DNA of 64,000 nucleotides from Montifringilla adamsi (taxonomy: Eukaryota > Chordata > Aves > Passeriformes > Passeridae): positions 3,455,987 through 3,519,986 of the forward strand of contig JAGGNK010006448.1 in assembly GCA_017590115.1 (NCBI GenBank), written 5' to 3'. A program made the translations under genes and the position numbers. The number at the start of each line of letters is the position of its first letter. Position 1 is the stretch's first letter. Under the pieces are notes generated by a model. The model was not told where the DNA came from. It saw only the letters and a program-made list of their open reading frames with translations, and searched no databases. This document shows, one piece after another, positions 1 through 15,100 of this stretch.

Positions 1-154
1 CATCCTCAGCAACAAGTAAGGCATGTGAGCCATCATGCCCAACAGAAAACTGAATAATCTTTGGAGATTTTGTGATTGGGAGTTCAACCCATTTGCCAGC
101 TGAAGGGCCACCTTGTTTGATTCCAAGGCTCTGATATTTGCCAGTATAATAAAT
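1..154 (-). CDS. MYCBP2: MYCBP2 coding exon 12, partial (residues 540-590)
   Basis: The exon starts after acceptor TTCTCCTAG at 154 and runs open to the left edge. It encodes 51 codons beginning [20 protein letters not shown] and ending with the RCC1-type motif [16 protein letters not shown]. The G-H-D-x-H-A-L-L-x-x-x-D-G pattern is the hallmark of an RCC1 propeller blade, so this is the start of the first RCC1-like domain of MYCBP2. No donor is seen; the exon end lies at or beyond base 1. Confidence 0.93.
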   Translation of the reverse strand, partial: MYYTGKYQSLGIKQGGPSAGKWVELPITKSPKIIQFSVGHDGSHALLVAED

Positions 155-3100
155 CTAGGAGAAAAAAGTTTATCAGTTTTAGTTATGCCACAGCACTTCA
201 AGCTTTCATAATTCTCAAAGTTGCATTGTTTTTAATTCCTTTAATTTCAAAGCACACTGCACTCTTCCTGACTTTATTTACGCCATTTCAGTATCTCTGT
301 CCCAAACCCATCAATTTTGACTTAATGGGGGAAACATTCTGATTAGATTCTTAGTTTAGTTTGTTTTGAATTGTGCTTTCTACTGAGCCACTGAGTGAGC
401 TTTCATATATAATTGTTTGGCTAGATGAGTTGAACACACAAGAAAGAATCAAAGAAACTACTCAGAGGAAGCATTTAAAACACCTCACAAAAATGTCTGG
501 TCTGTATAAAAACAAGATGGTATTATAACAATAAAATCAATTTAAAATAAAAAATTACTACGTATTTTAATATGCTTCAACACATTTGTAAAACACGTTT
601 AGTAAATGCACAGTGGCCACTGACTACATAAATAACAGAGTAAGATATTTCATGTGAACAAACAAAAATACTGACATGAACTAAAAAGTTTTCTTTAGAA
701 CCATGCAACTCAACAGCTCTATAAAATTGGTACGTCAACCTATGGGGCAGCTGAAGCCATTTTACATTGCCTTACATACTGTATTTCCTACCTTAACAGA
801 CAACTTTATAGACCAAACCCAGGAAATGTGTGAATTTTATACTGAACAGGCACTTTTGTTAGTTGAATGATAAAGTTAATCTGCCTAGCTCAGTGCTGAA
901 GAGTTCTATTTGATCAAATTCTGGTACATACCATTAAATTTTCTTTAAAAGTATTTACTCTAACATTTTCAACAATCTCACTGTTCTGACAGCAGCAGAG
1001 CAAGACCTTCATTCCAACAAAGCAATGCAATTCTGAACATGTAATTAAGAACTATGTTTCTACAAGATAGATAGCATTAGTCTTTCACACTGAAATAGAA
1101 CCACAGTAAATAATGGGAAGAGTCAGTGACAGCATTATTTCTAAATTTCCATGATTACGCAAATGCCTCAAAAAGTCTCCACTGAGCAGAACAACATATC
1201 AAATCATTAAGAACAGGTTTAAAGAAATCAATTGAAAAATTTGCATAGGGGAATCAATAATTCTCTAAAAGATCAGAAAAAATCAGGATAGGATTTAAAT
1301 AAATTACTATGGTCAGACTGGAAAGTTATGAGGTCGCAAAATTTGCAAAGGTGCTAACACATCATTTGTAGACAGAAGACAGTTTTGCTTCTCAAATTGA
1401 AATAAAGCCCTTCATTGTGAGACTGACTGTAGAAATTCCTATAAATTCAAGTAATGGATTTCTAAGGGGTTCCAACTATCTGTTGGGTATCTGCTTTTAA
1501 ATAACTATTTGTCTTTTATGTTTTAAAGCAGGCTCTGAAAAATATATTTGAATACAGTCATAGACATACATTCTAACATACTGAAAAGGCAAAAAGAAAT
1601 TATGGAAAATAATGATTAAATTAAAAAACACAGAAATCTATTGGTGCAATTTGCTATTCACTACAGAACATTTTCAGTACCTTTCCACTAGCAGTTTTCA
1701 TCAGTGCAAATTCTCTCCCAGCACCAAGGACAGCTGATTCCTCATCAAACCCTGTACCTGTGCAAGTAAGATTGTGTTAACTGAACAGTTTAACCAGGCA
1801 GTTTCACAGACCAGTCACCTATCCACCTCTGCTGGTCCATGGAGCCAAATATGCTGGTTTTTTTGTTCTGATAGAGCCAAAAGTAAGCTCAACAGAGCAA
1901 AAATACCCCAAAGCAAAGGCCAAATTATTTTTTTTCAAAATACCTTCATAGATACTACCAATTCTTCACTTCAAATTCTGATTTGAGGTGAAGAATGTGT
2001 TTTCAATGTAATTCGCTCTCCCTTTAATCCAGTCAGTGGTCCTTGTAACTTGTTAACTTTGACCCACAGCAAGGAGTTCCACAGTTTACCTATGTTTTAT
2101 AAAGTCCAAGCTTCAAACAATTATATATTTATTATACAACTGAAGGAAAATACTGGAAAACAATGAACAGTACTAGAGACAGAAAGGTGGTTCCAAACAG
2201 GTGTATGGATTTGACTCTGAGTCAACTAATGCTTGAATGGTTTCAAACCCCTCTCCATGTGTTTATTATGGAGCTGTACCTTCCTGCACATAGTAGAGCC
2301 AAAGGAAAGCGCAGTGTTTCAGATCTACTGTTTGAATTACCAGCCTTGTTATTAACCTTCAAAGAACAGAACTTACTGATAATGTGCAAATCTTTCTCCA
2401 GATCAAACAATGAGATGCCACAGGCATGTAAGCATTTTCTTGCAAGCTTAAGCTGCAGCTCTTGTTGCAATACTGGCTCAGTACTTGTGGCAAATATTCG
2501 CACTACAAAGCCATCCTGCAATAAATACAAAAATCCACTTCATACTGTACAAGAAATTAATTAATTTACTTCTCAAGTCCTAAGTACATAGACATGGTAC
2601 TATTTCAGAGTAAATGTCAGAGGACACTGATAAAGTAACATTTATTATAACATTTACTACAGAGGAGAAAAGAATTAAGTGGCCATCAGGACAAGCTGAA
2701 GTATCTGACTCCTTAAACATAAATTGAGTTCTATGAAAATGCTATGAACACTATAAAAATAGTGAAGTGCTGTAGAAATCTTATTCTTACAATTATTTAC
2801 ATCTATGTTTAAGCCCTGAACTTCTTGTTCAGAACCCAAAATTCTGCATGCAGAGTGACAGCTGTAAAGAGTAACTAGAAGAGTTTTCTGTTTACAAGTG
2901 CAGAGTATCTTAATCTCGCCATGTTAAAAAACCCCCACCAATTTGATTGTTAGGAGGGAAATGGATTAATCTTGGTTTTTCTGCAGTTGGTGTTTAGCAT
3001 CTGTTTACAACCCAGTTTCACCCCATCCCTATTTTACAGATTTCTCACTACGAAAAACCACACCAGAACTAAAAACATAGTAACTGTCTGCTGGAAAAAA

Positions 3101-6100
3101 AAAAAAAAATACAACCACCACTACAGTTTTGTCCCTAGTAGGAGCACTTCTTTGAGTTTCTACAGCTTTGACCATCAGGCAATTTTCACACAAAAATCAA
3201 CTGCAATGTAGTATATTTCCTATCTCATCTAATAAAACTGTCTGAAATACTCCAATAAGTTCCAAAGCAATTAGAGGAAATTAATAAAGAAAAAAAATTA
3301 TCCTTAAGCGCTACGAAGCTTATTCTACAAAGGACCTGTAGAAAATATTATTCAATATATAAGATTTTTTTTTCCTGAAAGAGCAATGGAGTTTTTCTTC
3401 AAACTTATCTGAAAAATAAAAAATCAATCACAAATCAAAATTCTGTGAATACCAAAATACTACATTTTAATGCACAAATAAGGAAGTTTCTCATTATTTC
3501 TAGTTACATAGATTTCTTCCTTAATTGTGTTAGTGAAGAAAAAGCCAAACATGAAGCAAAAAGGAGGCTATAAATATTGTAAGATAAAACCTAGTTGAGA
3601 GAAAAATAGTTTACCCATCATTTGTAAAACTTACATCTCTAGATGCTGCTATTTGATTAATATATTCTCCATCTGTGAAAAGGATATTCTGCCCTTCAGT
3701 ATGACAATCTGTGAGAGAAAAACGAAGTGTACTGCATCAATTTATATTAGCATACATACACACACTAATCTCTGCTTCTGTCTAATTCACTCTAACTCCA
3801 ATCAGATCATGAGAGTTCTACTTTGTCTCAAGTGAGATCATACCATTCTGATAATGTGTTATTTTACATTAAGATGTCCTGTCTCATCAAAAGCATGTAA
3901 TTCTCTTCAGTTCCTTTAAGAGTTATTACAGCACTTTCCATTGTATGAAATGTGAGTGGTTACACCCCAGTATTTAACTGCAAAAAAACCCATTCACCTT
4001 TCACTGGTAGTCACCTGTGAAGCATATTCCAAACTACTACAACACAAATAAATTCTAATTTTCCAAGACTACTAAATCTTTCTCCTTTCCCAAAGACTTT
4101 TTTTTATATAAGGACCATTATCTTCAAGAAATGTTTCCTCAGTCCAGCATATAAAATCTACAGAAATAAATGAACCACGGTTTTCATTATTTATCTCATT
4201 TTTTCACAATTTATAAATTTCACCAAACTATTAACTGAAAAAATCTAGGGGGGTTTTGAAAACTATATAGTATATACTTGAATACATCACTCATTCATTG
4301 AAAATAATTCAGATAATTCCAAGAAAATGGGAGAGAAAGAATCCTACCCAAATTAGGAGAAAAAAAAGAAAAAGACCATTTTCTGTGCAAGTTTAAACCT
4401 GTGTCTGTACACCATTTCTTCTTCCCTTCCTGCACTGTTGATGGAACTACTGGCAAAGATATCACATGGTTTGTGTTTGTCTCATTGATTACACACAGGA
4501 AAAAGACCTCTTCCGAAAATACTACATGACAGCCACTCTATACTCCAAATATTTGCTTCATAATCTGAACAAAGATCCAGTATTAACATTTTATCAAATA
4601 AATTTAATGCTAAATGGAGCATACATAATGTCTTTCTAGCATAATCAGCAAGTTTGCTGGTTTTTTGCTACCTAGCTAAAGCACTAAAATAATACAGCTG
4701 AAAACACCCCACAGAAACCCACTGTTTACTTTTTGCTGATACACTGCCCAGTCCAATCCAGTGTCTTACCAGGAACAGAATATGCATTAGAAAGCCTTCT
4801 GTAACTGTCACAACTGGAAGCAAAATACCAAAAGTAGACAACCTTCCTTCCCATTAGAGCACAACCAGGTATGAATCACAGAAGGTAAGCAGGAAGCATG
4901 ATGGAGAATGGCAGCAAAAACACTGAAGTTTGAAATACTGCTCTCTCAAAAATAATCTCGGATTTAACAACCAAAGGCAGTCCACTACTAATTCTCTATG
5001 CTGCAAAGTCACCTTAGTGATAAAAGAAGTACCAGTAACTGGATGAGAAGTTCCAAAACTAAATGACATTTCTCCAAAGGTTACCAGGAAGCTGGTAAGC
5101 ATGAAGTTTCCTTGAATAACTGAAAATTACACGTTCACACAAGCAGAACAGGCAAGGAAACAGCGCATTCCAGCCATCAGTGGGTCCGTATTGCACTATT
5201 TGGCCTATTGCTTGAGCCACTTCAAGAAAGGTGAGTCTCCTGGTAAACATTTCTGGGGGGTTGTTGCTATGTTTGGTAGATCTGTTCAAAGAGGAAATCT
5301 AGAACAGGGGTGGGCTTATTTTTTTTTTTTACATACATGGTCTCCAGAACACTTCCTAAAAATTAGCACTTGCTTAACTAACAAACAGGCCCAGCATTAA
5401 AAATCAAATCATTGGAAAGACTAAGAAATGGAAGGCAAATGGAGCACTTGGAAAAACTAGTACAGTGTCTCATCTAAGAAGAAGTTTGTATGATCAATCC
5501 TAAATCTTATTCAATCTGACTTTGTATATTACTATGGCGGTGAGGATAACCAAGCATTCTGTCTGAAGACTGCTATAAGAGAAAGGGTTTATGTACTAAA
5601 ACCATGTAACTACAGACATCTGTTAATCACAGCCTCCTTAGAGGCTTCAAAGGAAGTCTCTCTGAAGCATCACCTTCCACATTCATACTGCAAATTCTGC
5701 ACCTGCTAATAATGCAGGAGTTGAGGTCATCTAGGCTACCCTCAGTTAGCAGTACTTTCCACACTAAGGGAATAGTCCCGAGCCTAAGATACTAATTTGC
5801 AATTTCAAAGAACAATAAAACCATATACCATGTCACTTCAATTTCTCCAGCTGAAAAGAGAAACTGTTTTAAGGTATGCAGTAAGCATCACTGTAGAAAG
5901 AAATGGCAAAGATGAAAACCTCTGTAAATTCAGGTCTAGTCACCTAGTAAATTCTCATGGAATTCATACATTCTTTTGTGATACATGGACTGAGAAAACA
6001 GATACTCAACTCAGGTACAGTATAAATCTTGGCAAAGGCCTTAGACACAAGAATGTTGACACATAGCCTGGTAGTTCCAGAAACAAGGCTGGATTTGAAA

Positions 6101-9100
6101 GATCATCTTTCAGAGTGGAAAGACTGCCCTTTAAAAACAGAAGTTTATGGCTTCAAGAAGCTGATGGATCCTCCTGACTGAGGAAGGAGAAAATAACATT
6201 CCATAGTTCTCTGGTTTTTCTAAGGTCATGTGACTTCTACCTAGGATCAACTTCTAATCAAATCTCCTAACCTCCTATGCATCCCTTGTATGAATAAATT
6301 CTAATACCTTTTTTTAATGCACTATCACCAGCCCAGGCATTTGAAAGAGATTAATTCCAGATAGAGCCATGTCTGAATACCATCCCAAACAGGAGCAAAT
6401 ATTTGCTGTGTTCAGCTGTTAGCAAGGTCACTGGCCTCTAGTTCTATCCAGCATGGCTTTTCAGAACTAGAACAACTTGCAAGTCACCATAAGATTGCAG
6501 TGGGGCAGCCACTACTACTCAGAGTTAAGCACCTACACAGTTTTCCTCAGGTCAGACACCTTCCCCCTACCTTCATTTCATTTTTTTCTAATGGGAAAGG
6601 AAAATAACCAGAAGTGGACCCCCTGGAATTTGCCCCAGGCAAAAGAACAAGGTCGTATCTTTTCACAATAATACAACTGAGATAAATGTGTAGAAGTGCA
6701 CAAAGCAAAACAGCAAAGTTCAAGGACTGAAATACAAAGGACTGGAATTAAAAAGAACACCTAACATCTACTTTAACACCATCACAAACCACACAAAATG
6801 CAACTGAGAAGACAGTTTGAGAAATTTCTGAATGGGTATTCCCATTCGCATTTGCTTTTGCAAATTGTTGAGAAGGCACACGCATGTAATTGGTGCCTTT
6901 TTACAGTATAAATACAAGGCAGTCTTGCAGAACTACACTTGTCACTGAGATTTGGAAAAACAAGCTAACAGCTCCAAGGGTAGACTTTAAATGTGCTCTA
7001 ATCTCTCTCAAGACTTGCATGAAGAACACTGATTTGTTTACAGATGTTTACATAATTAAGGACATAATGAACCCTACTGTGTAAGAAGCTGCCCCGAGGT
7101 GAACAAAGCTGAAAAGCCACTCTGAAAGGCAGTTTTTCAGGTCCTTGAACGTGCTCTCAGTGAAATACCTCATACAGCCCCCACAAAGAGCAAGAGCAGC
7201 TTAAAAAGACATCCATACTTTAAGGCTGTGCAGAAGGTTGTATGGACTAGATTCAACATTCAAAACTTGTTTATAAAATTGCTATTTGCATTTTAAAGAC
7301 AAAAATCCTAGAGAACTTTTCTGAGGTTTCCGTTAGTGGTTTCTTATTTATGTCAGGATGAAACAAAATCTTTCTTCTGATTTACAAAATAAGCCTGTCA
7401 TTGTTTGATTAAAAAATATTCTTGCGTCCTTCTAATATTTATCTGTGTAGCTAAGAACAGATGCATTTCACTAGAAGGCCATTAAAGCATGTTCCAGGAA
7501 CATCCTTATTTTCTAAACAGACTGAAGTTATGAGGCTCCTCTGCAAAAGGACAACAAAATGAAAACAAACAATCCCCCACAAAACAAACCCCACACAAAA
7601 TCCCCCAAAACCGAAAAAAAATTCCCCAAACAAAGAAACCAAAATGCACCACCAATATAAACATCAGAAGCATGGTCCACCAGTGTTCATTAGCAGCCTT
7701 TGCTTTTTGGATATATTTTTACCCTATTAAAAAACAAAATTGTTTTGTTCATAGTTTATAATTGCCTACATGTAAGAAATTCTGGAAACAAAGTCATACA
7801 CGAGCCAAACATTCAAAGTTCAAATGAGAAAGAAAAGAAAATTTTTAGGAAGGAATTTAAGCTCTTGTAGTCTTTAAATTAAGATGTTCACATATTCTAA
7901 AACGTTGCAATATTCTTCCAACAACTGGAGTAAGATGCAAGGCCTTTAAGTGAAATACTGAAGCTGGTCTGAAGTGAAGCGAAGTCATAAGCAATCCATG
8001 ACCTCAAAATCTCTCAGTTTTTCTTCTGCTTGCCTGAAAATACATAAATGTAAACAGCAAACTATACCAAATTTCTCTAATCTGGAGGTTCTCACCTGGC
8101 AAAGCAACTGTACCGTCTTGTTCCAAAGTTTCAGGGTTTATTCTTATGGCTGTCATACTGTGATTATTCACATCTCTGTATAATAAATAGCCCTGGCAAG
8201 AACAAAAAAAAATACGTGAAGGTATGAAAATGCTCTTAAATACATTAACAGATGTTAAAAGGGAAAAAATCCAATGATTATTTTAGATATTGCTTTAAAA
8301 TAGTGGAAGCCTTTTACATCAAACAATAATCAACATTTTTTTTCCTGCTAACCCAAATTATAACTAAATTCCACATTAAAAAATGGAAATTTGACTCCCT
8401 TCCTCCACTTTCTACATGCCATAGATTAGCATGTTGAAGCTTGTATACAAGTTTTGAAGCCCCACACATTAATTGTGTTATTTGCATCTGTACACAATTA
8501 GACTTAAAAGCCACAGCCACAGTAAAAACAGAAACAATGTTTCTGTATCCACTTTTCAAGTCAACAGACTAGTCACAGGAATACCAGGAAGGTGATAGAT
8601 AATGTTGTCCTATATAGAAGAGCAATCATTAATGCATATTAATACGTTAATTAAAACCTAGAATAAAAAAATATTAATTAACTACTTTGACTCCCACACT
8701 AAGACAGTTTCTTCCATCGAAACTACTGATTAAATAAATCTTGGCAAAATGAGGAAAACAAGCCCACATAAATTAAGCAAAGAGCATTGAAGTAGATAGA
8801 AAAGCTTCAATCTAAAAGTAATATGATCAAATAAGAAAAATCACCTGAATTAAAGTTAACCATGCACCTGAAGGGAAATGACACTAAGGACACCTTTTAT
8901 CTCTTATAAACACATAACTACCAATAAGTGCAAGTTACACACCTTTCTACAAATACAGCCACAGAATGACACTTGTCCAAACTGCAGTGCCTTTGGTTAC
9001 AGTCACAGTGTGAGTGCACACACCTGTACAAGCACTCAAAAAGCATCACATACATTTATAGTCATGTACCCAATGTCCAAATGTGTAACACTATATAATG

Positions 9101-12100
9101 AAACCACATGAATCCTGTTCCTTTCCGAACTGATAAAACAGTTCCAGAATTAACACAGCCACACACATTTGTTTTGTGACAGTGTATCTTTTGGTGATCT
9201 GCTTTTACATTAAATAAAACCAGATTTCATGTGTTTGTGTTTACAAAAACACAGTAACTGCAATGAAAGAACACATATTTGTAATGAACAATTTCACTTC
9301 AAAAGTGTGGCAAGGAGTATACTAAAAATCACACCAGGACAATGAGATCATCATCCTCCATAATTTAGAAGCCAGTACCAAAAACTTTGGGTTTTATAAA
9401 GAAAGCCAAATGAACAATAAAATATCCATGTAAGCTTACTCTAAGCCAGGGTCTACTTAAAGTACTTATGAGGGATGAGGAGGGCTGCACATTTTATATT
9501 TTAAGTATTCACTTACCTGAGCATAACCTAACCAAGACTTTTTTTCTTTTCTGTTTTTGATGCGAGATGTAGAATTGTATATATGGCCCTGAAAAGCAAA
9601 AAACTTCAATCATTTAACAAATACCAGAATGAAAACCTAACACATAATCATTTACCATCTAAGGAGTACGTTCAACCACACTGCAAAGTGAAAATTCTAA
9701 GAAAATGTTGTCAAGTTGTCATAGAAATCATCAGAAAAATTTACACAAACTGTAACAGAACTGATTATCAGGGAGCTACATAAGATTATCCATGGAAACA
9801 GGACATCACAGAAGTTAAATTAAAATACTAAGTATCACTCATCAGACAAGAAGCAGCCACATTACCCTCACTGTCCCGCTATATCCAGAGCCAATTTTGT
9901 AAAGTCCATCTTTACATAAGAGATAGAGGAAAAAACCATCACTCTGAAGTAGGCACTGGTCATCTTCATCTACAGATATTTCTTTCAATGGCCATTTGTG
10001 CATCAAGGCTGCCTTCTTTATCCCATTACTGAACCAGTCCTGGATTTGGATTTTGCCCACCAGAACTGCCTGTACACTTCGCTGAAGAGAGTTTAAAATG
10101 GTTGGCACCTAAACAGTAAAAGAAATAGTGAGTGAAAAAGATGACAGTTTTACAAAAAATTATATTTTCTGTTCTAACTCCAATTCAAGAGTGACAAAGA
10201 AATATCAACTCATCTCAAAAATAGTCAGGGGGGGAAAAAGTAACAATTAAACAACACATCTTCTCAGAACTCATGAGAAGTACCCATTTACATAAATTCC
10301 CAGATACAGAGAAGTTTCAGTGCAAGACCTGAATAGTTTGACAAGCATGGCTGCCATTATTGGTGAGGATTGCAGAGATTGCTTGCAATGTCCTTCCTGT
10401 CTCTCCCCAGGCAGCTACCAAACTGAAGAGGCAAGCGCAGGAAAGTGCTGTCAGGGACTGTCCTGTACTGTCATTCATTCCCGTGCTACGGACAGTTATT
10501 TCCAAAAGCAGCTGGAACAGGGATTCTGCAGATAAAACACAGCCATTGCACAGATCAGTCACAAAATCATACAAAACAATTTAACTATCAATGGGAAATT
10601 AAAATAGGAAAATACATTATATCTTTCTTCAGCTGTTATGTCCAGAGCTAATTTCAGACATAAAAGCATCTGAAATGAATTATCCTTAACTTTTCTTCTT
10701 TTCAGTCAGAAAACATCAAGTCTGGATAATCACCATGGCTGAAGAAGAGAAACCAGAAGTCCTTCTGTCACAGTGGAACACATTAACTAGAAATGGGCCA
10801 GAAAGTGTTACTATAGTAGACACTATTCAGTCTACCCCACCACTGAGATGATGTGTAGATCACTTGTCTACTCTTTATGACCATGTTGAAGCACAGCCCA
10901 CTTCATAGAAACAAGCATTTCAAATCAAGGCTTGAAAATTATTTTAATCATATGCCTCCTTCCAAACACTGTTTGGTGGCTGAACTTCTCTAACAATCCA
11001 GGTGTGAACAGAAATCCATCTAATTTTTGAGAGCTGATACAATTAATCACTATGGCAGTAATTAAAAACTCTTCTTTGTAGCTTTTTAATACTCCATGCA
11101 TCAATACAAAATAAGTTTTCTGTAGCAAATTATAATCTTTGGAAAAGCAATACTGTTGTCATAAAACATGAAAAAATACATGAAGTCTAAAGACTTTTTT
11201 TAAATTGTCTTTAAACAACTCAGGCTACAGCCTAGACTTCTCTGCAGTTCTGTAAACCAACAAAAGATAATGGGATTTTAACTTAAAGGACATAGTCAAC
11301 CATGCTCTCAAAGGCATCAGAAGTTTAACTTCTATTTTCAATATCAATAAAAAGAAAATTAATTTTCCGGGAAGCTTTGGGATGGCCAGAGAAAATAAAA
11401 ACAAGAATTGTGACACTCTGCTTAGCACTTCCACAAAAAATACAAAATTAAACATTTAAGCTACAGACCACATCAGCAGACTACAAGAGAAATTCACCCT
11501 AGAACTGTATTATTTCCAGCAAGACCAAGTATTTTATGTTTCAGCAAGAAAGTGAAACCAAATTTGTTAGTCTGTGATGTTTATTACTGTGTTTCAGTGA
11601 GGAAGTACTGCATACATGCACCATAAGGAGTTAACACGCCAGAAGAGTCAGTCAGTTGAGAACAAGCATGTTACTATCTCACAAGTACTTGCCAAGAACC
11701 ATTTTCTTCTGTCCAACACAGTAACAGATGTATGTTAATAAAAATACAGTAAGAGATGAGATTACCTAGGACTTCAGGAGGCTCTGATTGCAGGCCTTCT
11801 GGTTGCTGACCTTGGAGCACATTAAGTAGGGCTTGTAAGCTCCTGAGACACAAGGATGGATGGGAAAATCTTGTCTCTTTTATCAATTCAAAGACTTCAC
11901 ACAATCCAACTTCAATGATCTAAAAAAGTACAGATTTTTTCAGAACAGATGTCAATATAATATTTTTAGATCTTCATCAAAAAAGTATATCCTAGTGTTC
12001 ACTGAACAAGACAATTACTCAAAAAGTTGCAATATAAAATACAGTGTTAAACCAGAATCAAAATCAAGAATCCACCTATACAACTATACCAGCAAATATT

Positions 12101-15100
12101 ACACATAAGTTAGCCACTACATAAAAGTGCATATCTAAGCAGACTAAGTTTCTCAAAAGAATAAGCAAGCTCAAAATTTTGACAGTCTTCTTTTTCCTTG
12201 CTCATTAATGTGAGCCAGCAAACTAGAATGGTCTTGCAACCTGGCTTCACATCCTGAATGACATTACATTTGACAGCTGATACTGGCAGCTCTAGAACTT
12301 TCCCCTCCAAAGGCTCTGAGATTATTTTTTATATTGTGACAAAATAAATTTATGTTGTGACAAAAACAAGGATTAATTGCTAGGCACTAAAACTCCATAT
12401 GTACTCGTAAAAGACATGCATTAAGGCAAGTAACAGAACATGTTTAAAGCCCTGTTACAGCCATGTCTAACTTTCCTTTTCAGAATTCCTGACTATTCTG
12501 AGATTACAGTAATGCTTTTCTTCACTGACTGCTCCCTTGCACCTCCTTCTCAAACACTGTATTTAATAATGATGAAGATGAAAGAAAAGAGAGGAGGGTT
12601 AGCAGATTACAAATAAGCAGCTGTATTTTAAAAACTTCACTATGTGTTTTGCTCAAGAGTAGAGCCACCATAGAGTGGTTAACAGAGACTTACCCCTGAG
12701 TAAAATCTAAGGAAAAAGAGAGAAATGTTAAAATGAATAACATGATTAATGCACCTGCCACCCATGCTTAAAACATATATATTCTGGCAGTCAGCTCTAA
12801 ATTCTACTGGATGCCTTCTACCTGTCTTTGCTGACCTTTAACTTGATTCCTGTCCTTCAGAAATTATTTTACCATCAATATTATTCTTGGAGGAAGGATA
12901 AAAACACAACCAAGTCAAGTCCTCAAAGCACAGCAGCAATTTTCCTACTAATTACACCTTACATTTCATATCTGCAATGGAGTAGGGGGATAACACATAC
13001 ATGGAATCTACAGTGAAAAAAAATGTCAATATAATAATGGCATGATGTTTTTTCCAGGATCGAAACCTCACCATATCATCCTAAAGGTTAAAAAATAAAA
13101 TACATTTTAAGTACATTTTTAGAAATGCCCTTCCTGTTCAGTTATAGTGTCTTTGAGAGAAACTAAGTTCATTCTTCATAATCTTCAGACAGAAAACCTC
13201 ATCTAGGAGCTGACAGAGCCAGCTATAGAAAGCAGAGAACATAACACAGTGGAAAATGTTTGGTAAACTTCCACTACAGCAGGAATAAATAAGAGAGAGT
13301 TCTGCTGGGATGTTATCAATTCTGCATAGTTTTGGGTTGGTTTTCAAATATCTGATATCTTTTAAATATAAGAGACTGGGTAGTCTTCGTAAAATAGGTC
13401 CATTCACCGTATTATCTCAGGGATGTATGTCTTACATATATATATATACACACACATATGCGTGTGTGTGCATGTGCATCTCCACCTCTCTCCTCCCAGT
13501 TGTCCTCTGAAGGACAGAATAAGCAAATGGCTCTTTTTAAGATATCTTAAGCTTGTTCTCACTGCTCTCTGAAGAGTTTTTGAGCCAAAACAAGCACTGC
13601 TCTGCCTCAGCTTCTGTGTCACAGCCTGACTGCTCTTACTGATGCTCTCTGTGCAACCATTCTCCCACTCCCTTTGCAACACCTTTGAGACTTCAGATCA
13701 AAAGTTTAAGACTGCTTAACAAAAGGTACCCAAAATTCTAGCCTGGATGCTGACATTGTGACTCCTAACTAATTCCTAAAACCCCTCCTATTTCATCTTG
13801 AAGTCTTATTTGTGCTCTTGTTTTATTTCCTTTATCTTTCCTCTCACTGTGAGCATTATACCGAGTGCTCACATTTCTGTAATTAAAACTACACACTACT
13901 CTGAATTAATTTATATTATATACATACACAAAAGAAGGAACATTTACAAAGGTAACATTCTCCTAATGAATTTTAAAATGCGCAAATTCAGTCTCTAAAA
14001 AAAGTAATTGTCTTTTTTTTTGTTACAACTTAAATATTTAAATTTTTGCTTAAGGTTATTAACAAAATGTATGCTAGTGCAGGAACAAAGAGTATTTAAG
14101 TCAGTTAATTCCCCCTTAATCACTTCAATCCAGTATTTGTCCCTTTTAGCACAGGGCTTTTGTGGATCATTCATTACTCAGCCTTAAGTTTAAAACTTGA
14201 TGGGGAGGGGAGGGGGTGATGGTGAAGGGTGTGGGAAATACCTCTTCTTTACTCTGCAAATTACAAATCTTACCAACAGAACTGAACCTACTCCATTTCA
14301 GGTAGACAGAATTCCTCATCATTAGCTAAGTAAACAAATAAATAAGGTAGCAAATAAGTATATCAGACAAAAGCAAGTATTTCCTGAAAACCAAAAATAT
14401 AAAGCTATCAAAGCAAGTTACTAAAGTATCTGAACACAACCAAAACACAAATTTTTTGTTGTGCTAGTATCTAAAAAGCAGCAAAGTCTGTCTCAATGTT
14501 AAAAACAACTATTCTCAATGTTATTATAGAAATTGCATAGGATAACTTCTGATTCCAAAATACATTCTACTTAAAGGCTCTAACAAATCTGACTTCCTCA
14601 AGTTTAAGATCTGAAAGAAAAATACTTCAACAGAACCCCAGCCACACCATTTTTTCATATTTCACCTCACTGTCAAACTCAAAATATACCAGTATTCTTT
14701 TTAATAAACTAACAATTACTATCAGAAATTTGTCTTGTAAATATTGTAAACCTTAGAAACTTTATAATAACTTTCTTCTTTACAGTTAACAAACTAAGCC
14801 CTACAAAATATTGTTCATTGTCATGAGACAGACACCTGTATCCAGAATACCAAAACATTTACACAGTCAGCCCATATAAGTTTTACTACATGTGAGACAG
14901 TTCCAAGCAGATGCTTTTTTCAAAAGCATGAATGCAAGTCCAATTGTTACCTCCAAGTGACCTAAACAACCCTGTGTTACCTAGATAGTTACAAAAAATG
15001 CTGAGGTTGTACAGGCATCTAAATATATTTTTGAACCAAAAATTCTCAAATTTGCTATTTTGTAGATTCTTTATTAAAAATTAACAGTGTGAAAACATAC

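Noticed and set aside
2163..2564. 133-codon plus-strand frame
   Set aside because: It is the antisense shadow of MYCBP2 exon 10.
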